A program made the position numbers and the translations under genes. Of a DNA stretch of 64,000 bases, positions 43,618 through 54,257 are shown piece after piece. This stretch comes from Bryum argenteum (lineage: Eukaryota > Streptophyta > Bryopsida > Bryales > Bryaceae), in NCBI GenBank assembly GCA_037043015.1, contig CM073327.1:15978727-16042726 (forward strand), written 5' to 3'. Below the pieces are notes generated by a model. That model was given only the letters and a program-made list of their open reading frames with translations, made no database searches and was not told the origin of the DNA. Numbering within the stretch: the stretch's first letter is position 1; each line of letters starts with the position of its first letter.

Positions 43618-44682
43618 GGAAGCAGATGGTGGAGGCGATGAAACAACTACACTTATCACCCTATTTATCACCCAAGCAGAGCAAAGAGATATGCTCATAG
43701 ATCCCAACTTCGATCTGCTGTAACTTCCACCAAATTTACTGCACTGCAATCGATCATTGCAACTACAGTCCAATCAACCCCTAGAGGGGTTTTAAATCAT
43801 TATTAAACAAGTATCTCCTGTTTAAGGAATTTACTGTTTTAAGGTCTATATACTATCTTCGGAGCGCTTCACCACAAGAGTTATAAAACACATACTTTAT
43901 AATACATGCAAGTTTTTCTTCCTTGACATTGCATCATTCTCGAGAATTCCTGCGAGAAAGTTAACCAAGCAGTGCTGCAGTAGTCGGACCGTCGCACAAA
44001 TTGGGGAGCATTGTCCGCAGGAATAATCCGTTTGATGCAAAATTTCCCGGTCTTGGATGATAAGTGCAGTCATTCGCTCGTCGATTATGAGCCCTCGTGT
44101 TTTTTCTCATATTTTATTATTATCAGTTGTCTGAATCATGTGACGTCTTCGAGTTTTGCCAGCAAATATGATAGCTCTTTGTGCGATGGATGCATGCGGG
44201 ACCGATGTGGCAGGTGCATGCGGGTACAAGTATCGGGGATTTTGTCAGATTTGAACTTATGATGGCACCCCGCTTATCCGCTTGTACGGGAAGCACCGTC
44301 TAGTTTCCACGTCCGGCCACGAATGAGGGTCACATGTTTTGTGTGTGGTTTTCTTTCTTCACAGTTTCGTTGACTGACTGGTTGAGGCTGAAACAAAGTT
44401 ACCTGGTTCGTTCAAAACAATATCCTGGTTACCTAGTGCCAGGCTCCCAGAGTGATTGATAGTGATAAAGTTAGAAGAAGATAGATAGATAGAAACTCTG
44501 GTCCCTTTCTGAGTGGCCCGCGTGAATGAAGTGCCTTGAAGTGTTCGTTCTTAATGCTAATATCCTGATGGACCCCGAACAGGGGGAAAATTGGAACAAG
44601 TTAGAAGAAAAGAGAAGTTGAAGTAACTTTCACATAGGGTAGCTCTATGACTGGTGTAAGAAAGTGAAATCATGTTTTTAAG
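43618..44682. other. Intergenic DNA, no gene recognised
   Basis: Holds a GATAGATAGATAG microsatellite at about 44481 and short frames without domains. Confidence 0.45.
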
Positions 44683-45983
44683 GGCCTGCAATGGAGAAGG
44701 TCACCGCTTGGTTAAGAATGCTTGCCCAAGACATAGCTATGTTAAGAATGCTTGCCCAAGACATAGCTATATGTGGTATATGGTGAATGTGCCGGAGAAG
44801 AATTAAAGGGCAATAAAATATTTCTCAAGGAGTCTTGAGTGGTTGTAGTCTAAACACCTAAATCATGGGAGCAGTATACATGAGAATTCCACCAGAGAAG
44901 TCCACCGGTGAAGAGAAGTTCACCCAATGCTAAAGATTTTTTTATCATATGGAACCATATTTTCCTACGCGGACATCGTATCAAAGGATTTCAACAAATA
45001 TTGTGTTAATGAAAAATTGAAATGTACATATATAGCAACCGAATTATGCCAAAATTATGCGACAGAATAATACAACACTCAGTACATTTCCACTTTCAGT
45101 AGTAAATAAATATCCTATGGTAATTTTGGGTTTAAATTTTCAGAAGAAAAATCTTAAAATACCACAAAATATTTCCCAAAATATTCAATAATGAAAATTT
45201 GAGATCCTCGTTGTGGAGATAGCCATTAGTATAAATGGGGGTTCATAATTTACATGAAGGAGAAAAATTGTATACGAGAGACATTTTTCTTATTATTTGG
45301 CTACCAATGCAATTTCCCTCAAAAGGGCATTGAGAGAATTCTACTTGTATGATGATGGTATGATTACTACTACAAGGAGGGACAATGGTCATAATTTATA
45401 TGTAGGAGAAAAATTAACATACCATCACACATGTAGAATCACTAAGTTATCAACATAAGGAGATCCATCAGCTTACTATGATATTGAGAAGGCTCAAAGA
45501 AAGAGGAGGAGGAAGAGTTGTCTCCTATTTTTATAACAAATAGAGAACACTGTTGAGATGAAGAGTGAAGACACATTTTCTCATTGATACACTTGGATTT
45601 AAAATTATTTTGTGCCTCTCACAACTTTTTTTAAGCTTACTAAATGCCAAACTTTGCTCTTTTGAAAGCATTACTACAGTAGACTACTTGTTATTCAACC
45701 CATATTATTTTAATCGAATTGAGATTCTTTGGAACCGTGATTTCTTATCCGGCCTCTTGAGGTTGGAGAAGAAAATCCATCTTCAGAGAATTCTTTCTCC
45801 AAAAAGTTTCATCACTTAAGCGGCCATGTCATTTTATTGTCCATGAGAAATTTCTGCCACCATTCCTCTCTTCACCTAGTGTAAACACCCACCAATCAAG
45901 AAGCAATCTTTTAATTATTCACACTTGAGAATTTCCCTATGTGACCGGCCAACTTCTCCACGGCTGTGTAAACCGGCCCTAAT
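44683..45983. mobile_element. Possible nested elements with ends like the 31.6-kb MITE
   Basis: The left end AAGGGCCTGCAATGGAGAAG pairs loosely with an inverted right end CTTCTCCACGGCTGTGTAAA plus CCGGCCCT at about 45955-45983. Inside, GGTGAAGAGAAGTTCACC (44908) and CTCTTCACCTAGTGTAAAC (45868) look like a second pair. Also inside are a perfect 30-bp tandem duplication (44711-44770) and a direct repeat of a CATAATTTA-AGGAGAAAAATT block (45246, 45391). The reading is uncertain because the ends have diverged. Confidence 0.4.
44711..44770. repeat. Perfect 30-bp tandem duplication
   Basis: GTTAAGAATGCTTGCCCAAG plus ACATAGCTAT occurs twice in succession without mismatch. Confidence 0.95.
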
Positions 45984-47087
45984 TTCGTGCAAAATGGGAG
46001 CATGGTAAGCTTCTAGAGTTGAGTGAGTGGTTCATAACACAATCTCTTAGAGAATCTTTTTGTGAAATGAATGTGCTAATTTAAACAATTGGATTTTCTT
46101 GAGACCGGTTTAAATAGTCCACCTAGCAAGTTTTATTGAATCTACTTATAAGGATTTAGACTAAGTTGAGTATGTGAGTACCAAGAAGTCAGTTTCTATA
46201 ATCAAATCATCATTGCATCACACAATAAAGATGTGAATTATAATCAATGCATATGTTGGTTTACCTAAAGACTTAAACCATGTACATTTATGGTGAGTGA
46301 AAATAGGTTAGTGGAACGGGAAACGATGCTAAAAGTGTTCATTGTAAACAAACGCACACGTCAACATTTAAAGATATGTCATCAAACATTGTGTAGATAC
46401 ATCTATAGAAAACACAACTCCAATTTGGTCTTTCTTCACAGAGTTTTAACATGATGTAACATAAAAAGCATCTTATATTTTATATAGAAATCTAAGTAGA
46501 AAGGCCATTTAGAGATTAGAATTAACAAAAACGGCTCAAATATACTTTCTAGAATCAAGGATCCATGATCGTGTTTTTCAAATTTGTAGGTTTTAGAGTC
46601 ATCCATGGATAGGAGATCCCACAACGTTCCAAAGTCCACAAGTAAGCCTAATGTCTAAATTTAGTTAAATGATGTATTCAGTGTATACGATGTGAAGTGA
46701 TAAGCAAAACAAGTGCCGCAAGAGCCATCGGGGTGATTGCGAGTGCAAGTCTTTAAGCTTATAGTGAGTGAATACATAGGCCCACATATATAGAGACAAA
46801 TCGAATGAATACCATTTATTGAAGCAAAGACTTTGACTAATCACGACCCTTAAAACGTTGACCAACCACAACCCTTGAAAGGTCAACAAATCACGCCTTG
46901 TGAAAGAAGGTCGCGGGCATCATAATTGTAATAGTCTTTTGTTGCATTAGCACAAAAGACTAAAACCATTATAAGATTATCTATGAAGAATGTATAGATA
47001 GATTAGAGGATTCCTCCAAGAGAAACATGTATAGATACCCAAATCCCCTGAATTTTGAAGTTTAACAATCTTGCACAAGATTGAGAA
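45984..47087. other. AT-rich DNA with a relic of the 48.6-kb MITE
   Basis: 46578-46682 resembles 48687-48790 (shared TGTAG(G/A)TTTTA, AAAGTCCA, TAAGCC and TTTAGTTAAATGATG). Degenerate CAACC/AACGTTGACC words occur at 46840-46890. No gene. Confidence 0.5.
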
Positions 47088-47091
47088 ACTC

Positions 47092-47217
47092 TATTTTATT
47101 TTATTTTATTTTACTTTACTTTATTTTATTTTATGTTACTTTATTTTACTTTATTTTATTTTATTTTACTTTATTTTATTTTATTTTATTTTAGTTTACT
47201 TTATTTTACTTTATTTT
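47092..47217. repeat. TTTTA/TTTAC pentanucleotide microsatellite
   Basis: About 25 units of TTTTA with interspersed TTTAC and TTTAG. It lies some 220 bp before the TATA box of the chromodomain ORF. Confidence 0.95.
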
Positions 47218-47440
47218 TCACTTTTGATATTGTAAGTGAGTTCATATATAAAAAATTTATTAAGAATTGGGAAAGCATACTATATGCATGTAGAATAGGA
47301 ACAAGTTGTATTCAACTTCAACTTTTCAATTCGACTCGAAGTGTATAGAGCTACTACCGAGAACGAGATGGAGTAGTACTCCCGAGAACAAATTCGATTT
47401 ATGGAGTCCAAACCTCTTGTTGAGGCATCATCAGGCCCCC

Positions 47441-47449
47441 TATATAAGG
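47441..47449 (+). promoter_or_regulatory. TATA box of the chromodomain ORF
   Basis: CCCCCTATATAAGGCG is a near-ideal plant TATA context, 175-183 bp before the ATG at 47624. Confidence 0.6.
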
Positions 47450-47623
47450 CGTGCCACCTCCTCTTACAAAACACAAGAATTTCATTGTAGGGTCTTAGCA
47501 TACTTATAGGTGATTTGCAGAACATGAGACATAGAGTGCATTTTTGGTTCAAAGAGACTCTTAAAGTTACTACACCTAGAGCTTCACTGAGCTTGATTAG
47601 AGCCACTCTTTCATTTCTTTGCA

Positions 47624-48490
47624 ATGGCTCCACGTTCGCCAAGAATCCACGATGCAATTCACCTCTATTTTGAGTCGGACACAATCGAGCACAAGTACAA
47701 GCAGACCAACGATGAGATGTTGTTAGAAGCAGGCAGGGAATTTGGTGATAGTCCGGTGGCAGTATGGACTCATGCTCATCAGATTGTAAGACCCGTACAT
47801 GAACGAGACATCCATCTTGGAGTTTGCAAGAACCAGGGTTTGCATGGTGGTGCTTGCAGGCTCTTACGACGGAGTCGGCCATTTGGGGAGGTGGTTAGAG
47901 TGGAGGAAGCAGTTGATGACAAGGAGAGAGTCGGTATCTCTGCTATGGAGCTCAGCTTTCAAGAGGAAGGCACTGCTAGGCTAGCGCATGAAGCGGAACC
48001 TAGCATTGAAAGAGACAACATAGCTAGTTATGGTGAAAGCATTCAATCACTTACAGAAGAGGAAGTAAAGGCATGGCTGCAGTGGGTGGAGGAGTCGATG
48101 GAGATGGGAACACCTAGGGTGGAGGAGTCGATGGAGATGGGAACACCTAGTTTGCCTTCCAGTGTTGGAATCAATGATCCTGTCAGTATCGAGATGGATA
48201 CCAGGCCGAGTGCTAACGTAACGAAGTATTTGGACGCCATTCTAGGTCGACAACCCACAAATGTGGCCCGAGTTATTGTGACTAGTGAGGGTGCTTTGGA
48301 ATACGAGGTGGACAAAATCTTGGATTCACGATTCTTTGGGCGATGGAAAAAATTACAGTACCTAGTTTCGTGGAAAGGATACGGGCCGGATGAAAATTCT
48401 TGGGAACCTGCTGGTAATTTGGAGAATGCTCGGGATGTTGTCGCAGATTTTCACAAGTCTCATCCTCATGCACCACGAGACCACGGGTAA
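47624..48490 (+). CDS. Stand-alone chromodomain protein, probably derived from a Ty3/gypsy chromovirus
   Basis: Uninterrupted frame of 288 codons starting in a good context (GCAATGGCT). The C-terminal 60 residues are a chromodomain: EYEVDKILDSRFF, LQYLVSWKGYGPDENSWEP with the aromatic cage pattern (Tyr, Trp, Trp), then NLENARDVVADFHKSHP. This form is closest to chromodomains at the end of Ty3/gypsy integrases, which bind methylated histone H3 and steer insertion. No integrase, reverse transcriptase or protease sequence adjoins it. The N-terminal 230 residues match nothing I know and contain an exact 11-residue duplication (RVEESMEMGTP). It may be a domesticated reader or an orphan fragment kept open by chance. 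Confidence 0.65.
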   Translation: MAPRSPRIHDAIHLYFESDTIEHKYKQTNDEMLLEAGREFGDSPVAVWTHAHQIVRPVHERDIHLGVCKNQGLHGGACRLLRRSRPFGEVVRVEEAVDDKERVGISAMELSFQEEGTARLAHEAEPSIERDNIASYGESIQSLTEEEVKAWLQWVEESMEMGTPRVEESMEMGTPSLPSSVGINDPVSIEMDTRPSANVTKYLDAILGRQPTNVARVIVTSEGALEYEVDKILDSRFFGRWKKLQYLVSWKGYGPDENSWEPAGNLENARDVVADFHKSHPHAPRDHG

Positions 48491-48590
48491 TGTTTAAATA
48501 ATCCACATGGAGTATGAATGGACCATCCACCAACAATTTGTTAGGTCAATTTCATTAGAGTGAGCACTTATGTTGCAATGTAGCTTAGAT

Positions 48591-48782
48591 GACATTATTT
48601 AACTAAATATGGACAGTCCACGGTCTACAATTAAGAACAATAGTTGCAAAATGATTTTTAGAATTTAGGTTCTATGAAGATACTCTTCAAATATGTAGAT
48701 TTTAAGGTCATGGATGGAGGGATCTCCCCATGTTTTAAAGTCCATAAATAAGCCCAAAGTCCATGTTTAGTTAAATGATGCA
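48591..48782. mobile_element. 190-bp MITE with ATTTAACTAAAYATGGAC ends
   Basis: The left end ATTATTTAACTAAATATGGA is inverted at the right end as CCATGTTTAGTTAAATGATG. Relatives are at 54138-54257 (opposite orientation) and, partly, at 46578-46682. Confidence 0.7.
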
Positions 48783-49910
48783 TTTAGTTATTAAAAAGCA
48801 ACAATGGGAAACTTCAATAGAAATTAAGATGGTGGATTTCAAAGTAGAAAGAGATTGACAACCACACTTCTTGTGGCATTTCTAGTTTAGAACTATTAAT
48901 TCTTCAAAAATGAAGATTGTGGATGCAAATGATGATGAGCTATTGAGATATCAATCGTACAATTTACAATTTTGATATTACATCACATGAAGTGGATAAG
49001 ATTTTTTCATGCTCATGTCGCAACTTAGTACAAGATAATAATGTCTTAGCTCTTGGGCACATCTTATTTCTGATAAGAAATACTTTTTCAAACTATTATA
49101 ACAAAGAGAAGCCTCCAAAAAGATATTTATTCACCTTTGTGTCAAGAATTACCAACCGAGTATATTCCAAAATAATGATAATAGTCTATTTCTTTCTCTT
49201 GTGTGCAATGAAGCCTCGGAAGGAAGGTTGTAAGCTTTGGAAGCGTCTATGTACCTTCCTATCCATTTTTACAATGTGCAGCTGTTGTATATAAAATTTT
49301 CAATAAGAGAAGAGGATGTACTCATCATCTATATGACAAACACCAATATTTTTCTTACATGGTTTGTAATACATTCAAGTAGTGACTTTTTAGGCTCGTA
49401 CAATAATTTTTGGTAAATAAGAAAGGGTTTTTTAATGAGTGCCAAAAGGCACCACATCATTGCTCATTAATAGAAATGGTGCATGCCTCATATAGACAAC
49501 TTGAAACTCATCATGCATTCGTTTTAAAATTCATCCGGGAAAAGGTTCGTTTTACCTTGAAAATAGACAGAGCAAGTTAATGTCTTCAGTGAGAGTACTC
49601 AAGAGTTGCAAAGAGATTAATTTCAATCCTCATTGAGACACATGAAGATATTTGAGCAACATTGACACCTTCACTTTGGCTTTGCCCAGACATAAGATAG
49701 GTACTCACTCCCCACTTTTAACTTCAAATTTCCTAAAAAATAATATAAACCCCAAATATTTATGTATTTAAGTTTGACAAGAAGACCACCCTCCCATATA
49801 GAACTCCATGGTTGCGCATGTGCAGAACGAACTCCACGTACATTTTTGATATTGAGAATCTGTTATGGTGCTTGAAGGATGTGCAATTTTCTGCTGAAAT
49901 AATGAGAATA

Positions 49911-49958
<48 letters not shown>

Positions 49959-49989
49959 GAGGTCAAAATATATATACAAGAGCTAAAAA
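48783..49989. other. AT-rich intergenic DNA with a GA microsatellite
   Basis: No gene seen. An AG/GA run of about 42 bp at 49913-49955 lies 35 bp past the stop codon of the GTPase gene, so it reads as a CT run in that gene's 3' UTR. Confidence 0.6.
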
Positions 49990-52900
49990 TTATGATTCTC
50001 GAACAACATCCTCCACTTCAGCTTGCTCTTCCATCTTCTCCCATAGCTTCTCTTCCAGCGCCTGATTCGCAGTTTTGCGTGACTGGCGTCGGTGCCGCTT
50101 CGGTTGCAGCCTTGGCTCCGCTTGCTTCACTCCTGCTGCTCGCACCTTGTACCTGCACACAAACGATGGGTCATCAGAACAACGGAGGCCAATTCAGTTC
50201 ATACTGCACACAAAACTGATCGCAAGGACCAGCGAAGAATTGCATTTCTTGAAGATGGTGTAAAAATTGCAGCATCAAGAATGGCACTTACACACCATGC
50301 TAGAAATATCTACTACGAAAAAGAGTATGGTCACAACTTGGGTACTACCGTAGTCGACTTCGGTGCAAAACAAGGACGATAGGATTGCCAGGAAAATGAA
50401 AAGAATGGGAGAACAGATATCTTTTTAAGAGCGAAGAGGTACAAAGTAAATGCATGTGGACATGGAAGTGAACAGGTCGTTGGAATTTATTATATTGTGA
50501 CTGGCATTTCTTTCACTCGTTTGTTCTCGCAGATTTATCTGATGAGCGCTGGTGGTTCACAAGAGGGCTTACCGGACATCGCTTTCTCTCTTGGTTCCAA
50601 GCACTCGCTTCTCAACTTCTTCCCGTTTTCTGACCTCGTCGAGCAATCCCAAGTAGTGAGGGTACCGGTCCCAGTCCGAGCCCACAGCGCAAGAAGGCTC
50701 CCCAACATGTAAGCAGTTTGCGAATAGACAGCCGCCTTCGGGACTCTCAGCAATCCGCTCCCTCACCTGCACAACACAACTGCAATGGTAAAAATCTCCA
50801 ATAATATCTGGACAATATTTGCTCTCCCAATTTTCACCCCAAACTAGAGCACATGTGATTCCTGATTCCCACAGGAAAAACAATGAAATGGCGCATTGCC
50901 CATTCGGAATGTCGGAGGGACGAGCACCTATACTTTGACGGTGTGAGAGATGTGAGAGGGTGGGGACTTGGTACCTCTGGAAAGAGATCTCCGAGCTCTC
51001 CACTGGTGACGAGGTTCAAGCTCGGTTGGCTGAACCCTGGCGTGTCTGCAAGCAAGCCTCCGTCACCAGGAAGCCTAAGGAGCGATACGTGCCGCGTCGT
51101 GTGCCTTCCTCTGCCTGATCTCATTGACACTTCACTCACTTGAAGCGCCTCAAATGGCTCATAATCATCCGAAACCTGAAAGAGAAAGTTTCCGGACTCA
51201 ATAGGGAATGTGACTGTAGTAAGGACCCACAACATTAAGCAGATGAAGATGATGGCGGATTCAGTGAGGATGTAAGCATAACGGACCTGGGGTATGATAA
51301 CGCCATCGTCGTTGTCGTCTTCAAGAACCATGGTTTCGAGCCTCAGCATGGCTTCCTTTTCACGCCACATTTCGATTCCAGAGACATCACGCAACGCATT
51401 GATCAAACTCGACTTGCCAGCTCCACTAGGTCCTACAACCACTGCAGTTTTCTGTCGCAAAATCTCCATCACTGGTGCCACTCCTGACCGCGACCGAACA
51501 CTGCATACCACTGGAGCGTAGCCCCACCCTGCAATCTTCTCTTTCCAGTCCGAAAGCTCCTGCACACCGTTCCATCACCAATAAAAAATTCCTCCTGGTA
51601 TGACCCAACACATTATCAAAATCCGCCACATGATCCTCATATAGAATTGCACGAAACGCTCTACTCCTAGAATCTAAGCGAGTGAAAATAAGTGTTTGCA
51701 ATGAAAGAAAAGCCCTGTCTCTAATTGAGAAATGGATGTGCAGGGTATCCTCTCATGGTATCACCTAACACAATATTGAAGTTTGCCACATGCTCGCAAA
51801 ATCTAGGCACATGATCCTGATGTAGAATTGCACGAAACGCTCTTACATTCCCAACTTTCATGATCTAGGCGAGTGAGAATGATTGTTTGCAGTGATAGAA
51901 GAAGTAATTTATTGAAAAATGGATGCTTAGGATGTTAAAGCGCATCGTAAATCATGGCGTGCTTTTACGAGACCTAATTATCAACAGTTACAGGAAGTCT
52001 CTAGAGTTAGCTGCATTATCAGAAGCGTCAATAGCTTGAACCAGAAACAGTTATCTACTAAAGAAGAGGTGAGTGCAGTGAGAGACGAGCAATTGCTGAT
52101 AAATGAATGTTTAATGCATCGAATATCACGGCATGCTTTTTCTTGTTAAAAAATTCCAGATGCTGAATATCAGGGCGTGTCGGCAAAGTGATATCGAAAT
52201 TCAGCGATTCCAAGGCCTAATTCGAGGGTACAGATTTCAAAATTGTGAGCTGAATTTGACCTAATTTGCAATGAGAGAGAGAGAATGAGCGGTACCTGAC
52301 TGGAGACTAAATCGGCCTTGTTAAGAATGAGCGTGAACGGAATGCCAGTGGACTCAGCTTCAATAAGAAACCGACTCAACGCAATGGGCTCTAGCTTCGG
52401 CCGATCAAACGAAAACAACACAAGCAAATGCTCAACATTCGCAACAGGCGGCTCCGCGATTTCGCTTCGACGATCAAGAACATCCTCAACCATACCACGA
52501 CGATCGACCCAATCAATTCCCGAGACTAAAACCCTGTCACCCACAAGAACGCGGCGCTTAATCTTCTTCAAAACAGCTCGGACCACACACAATAGCTCGC
52601 TTCCAACCTTGGGATGATCCTTATCCTCCTGGTCACCGCCCATGAAGCTGCCCACGGCGGCATCGTCGTTGCTGGTGCGCTCGATGAAGACTCGCATGAA
52701 ATTGGCTTGCGCGGCGATCACTTGGCCGACTGCTTGATCTTCTCTGAGAATGAGCCCGTCGGTTGAGGAGCAATCCTTGTCGTCGAATGAGGAGCGGTAC
52801 TTCTCAATTCCGGCGTGGCCGATTTTCTTCACGGACTCGTCCACTTTCCAGCGCTTGCTCTGTTGGTAGCGGCTGCCTGACTGATTCTTCCGGGCGGCGT

Positions 52901-53018
52901 AGATTGGGAGGAGTGTGTGGACTCGGAGTGTGATTGGGGCTGTGGAGCATGGTCGGAATGGCTCAGTTGCGCCCCCTGCGAGCAATTGCGCGCTGTGGGG
53001 ATGGTGCGCCATCGCCAT
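49990..53018 (-). CDS. RsgA/YjeQ-type circularly permuted GTPase, organellar ribosome assembly
   Basis: Five exons in coding order: 53018-52296, 51559-51287, 51175-50975, 50766-50573 and 50152-49990, giving 517 residues with all phases closing. Motifs appear in the permuted order of this family: G4 NKAD (233-236), then G1 GPSGAGKSS (284-292), then G3 DTPG (376-379). The C-terminal zinc knuckle C-x4-C-x-H-x5-C is at Cys412, Cys417, His419 and Cys425. The tail QAEPRLQPKRHRRQSRK is shared with plant relatives. The Ser/Arg/Ala-rich N-terminus suggests an organelle presequence. Bacterial RsgA binds the 30S decoding region and checks late 30S maturation; plant homologues serve plastid or mitochondrial ribosomes and can be essential. 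The region around 80-160 has an OB-fold-like place but is more acidic than bacterial forms. Confidence 0.93.
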
Positions 53019-54137
53019 TGTTATTGATTCAGAGCGCTCGGAGCTGCGAGCTCCGCAGGCGCGTGGGTGGGGTGAAGACGAGGCTGGAATCGTGTCCTGT
53101 GAAGGGCCGTTCGCCGGAGAGGAGGAGCTTGTTACTAATATACTTACTATTTTACTAATCTCCTAGGTTAGCACCTAATCAGGAAAGGACTTCTGATACC
53201 GTAGATATAATACCGTTTAAGGTACGGTGCTCAATAATGGCTCAAATTTTGGAAATTTGTTGTGAATTCCCATAAAAGTAATTTTTGTGCATGGAGAAAG
53301 TATCTAGAAAGACAGAGCAAGTGGAATCATCATTTTAGGACTCTTTTGCAATTTGTTATGAATTTTTGAAGGTGGACTTGTACATGATTCTATAATGATG
53401 CCCTTAAAGAGGTCCCTCTATTGTTTCTTTTGGTACATAGACTATTGAATTGCATAGCTATCATGTAACTCTCAATGTAAAAGCCTAGAACCCCATTTCA
53501 GAGCACAATATTAACCTATATTAACTTATATTAACCTATCAATATTTGTTCTTAGTCTATTTTAAAGTGTTGTTTAAGAGTGAGTGGTTTCTTTCTAAGA
53601 GTCACACTCAATATTTGGTGTGTGTTGTATTACTTGTTTCACTCCATGTGCCATATATGCATTGATCAAATGGAGGTTTGTCTGTTGTGTAAGATGGAAA
53701 TGATTTTTTGAATTTGATACTCATATTAATGTTTATGAAATTGTTTAAAAATTTGTTGATTTGTTAATTTTTTACGCATGTTAATTTATTTTGATGAAAA
53801 ATATAAAACTTATTTTATTGCTACATAATTTAATTGAAAAGCTTCAATTGTTACAATTGTGATGTATCGTGAAGTTATGATATTATTTGAATAATTTGGA
53901 GAGTATTATTATTATGAATTTTTTTATAATTTGTGACATTACAGTAATGCAAAATCAAATTTTAATATTTATGGAAATTGTAAAAATCAACTTTTTCCAA
54001 AAGTAGCTTCTTCAAGCCTAATTTTGATCATTATCAAGCACAATTGTTCTCTCATGTAGTCAATGTGATGTAGGCAAAGTCCTTAGTAATATTCTTGAAA
54101 CAAGAATGTTACCCTTTTATAGATAAATATAACTAAT
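53019..54137. other. Promoter region then AT-rich spacer
   Basis: 53019-53140 is GC-rich and probably the GTPase 5' UTR. ATTAACCTAT-type words repeat three times at 53509-53540. No gene beyond that. Confidence 0.45.
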
Positions 54138-54257
54138 GCATCATTTAACTGCATATGAACTTTGAACATGATTTACCCATCCATGATCCCAAAATTCACA
54201 CAATTGAAGATTATCTCTACAGAATGTGGAATGTCCATATTTAGTTAAATATTTCAT
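54138..54257. mobile_element. Small inverted copy of the 48.6-kb MITE
   Basis: The left end CATCATTTAACTGCATATGA and the right end TGTCCATATTTAGTTAAATA match the 48591-48782 element when reverse-complemented. The interior CCATCCATGATCCCAAAATT corresponds to that element's TTTTAAGGTCATGGATGG. Confidence 0.6.

Noticed and set aside
47787-47860. Possible intron in the chromodomain ORF (GTAAGA ... TTGCAG)
   Set aside because: Removing it leads into a stop after a few codons, whereas the unspliced frame runs to the chromodomain.
47280-47882. Minus-strand frame of 200 codons
   Set aside because: Overlaps the chromodomain ORF and its promoter in antisense, shows no domain and reads through the 3' part of the TATA region.
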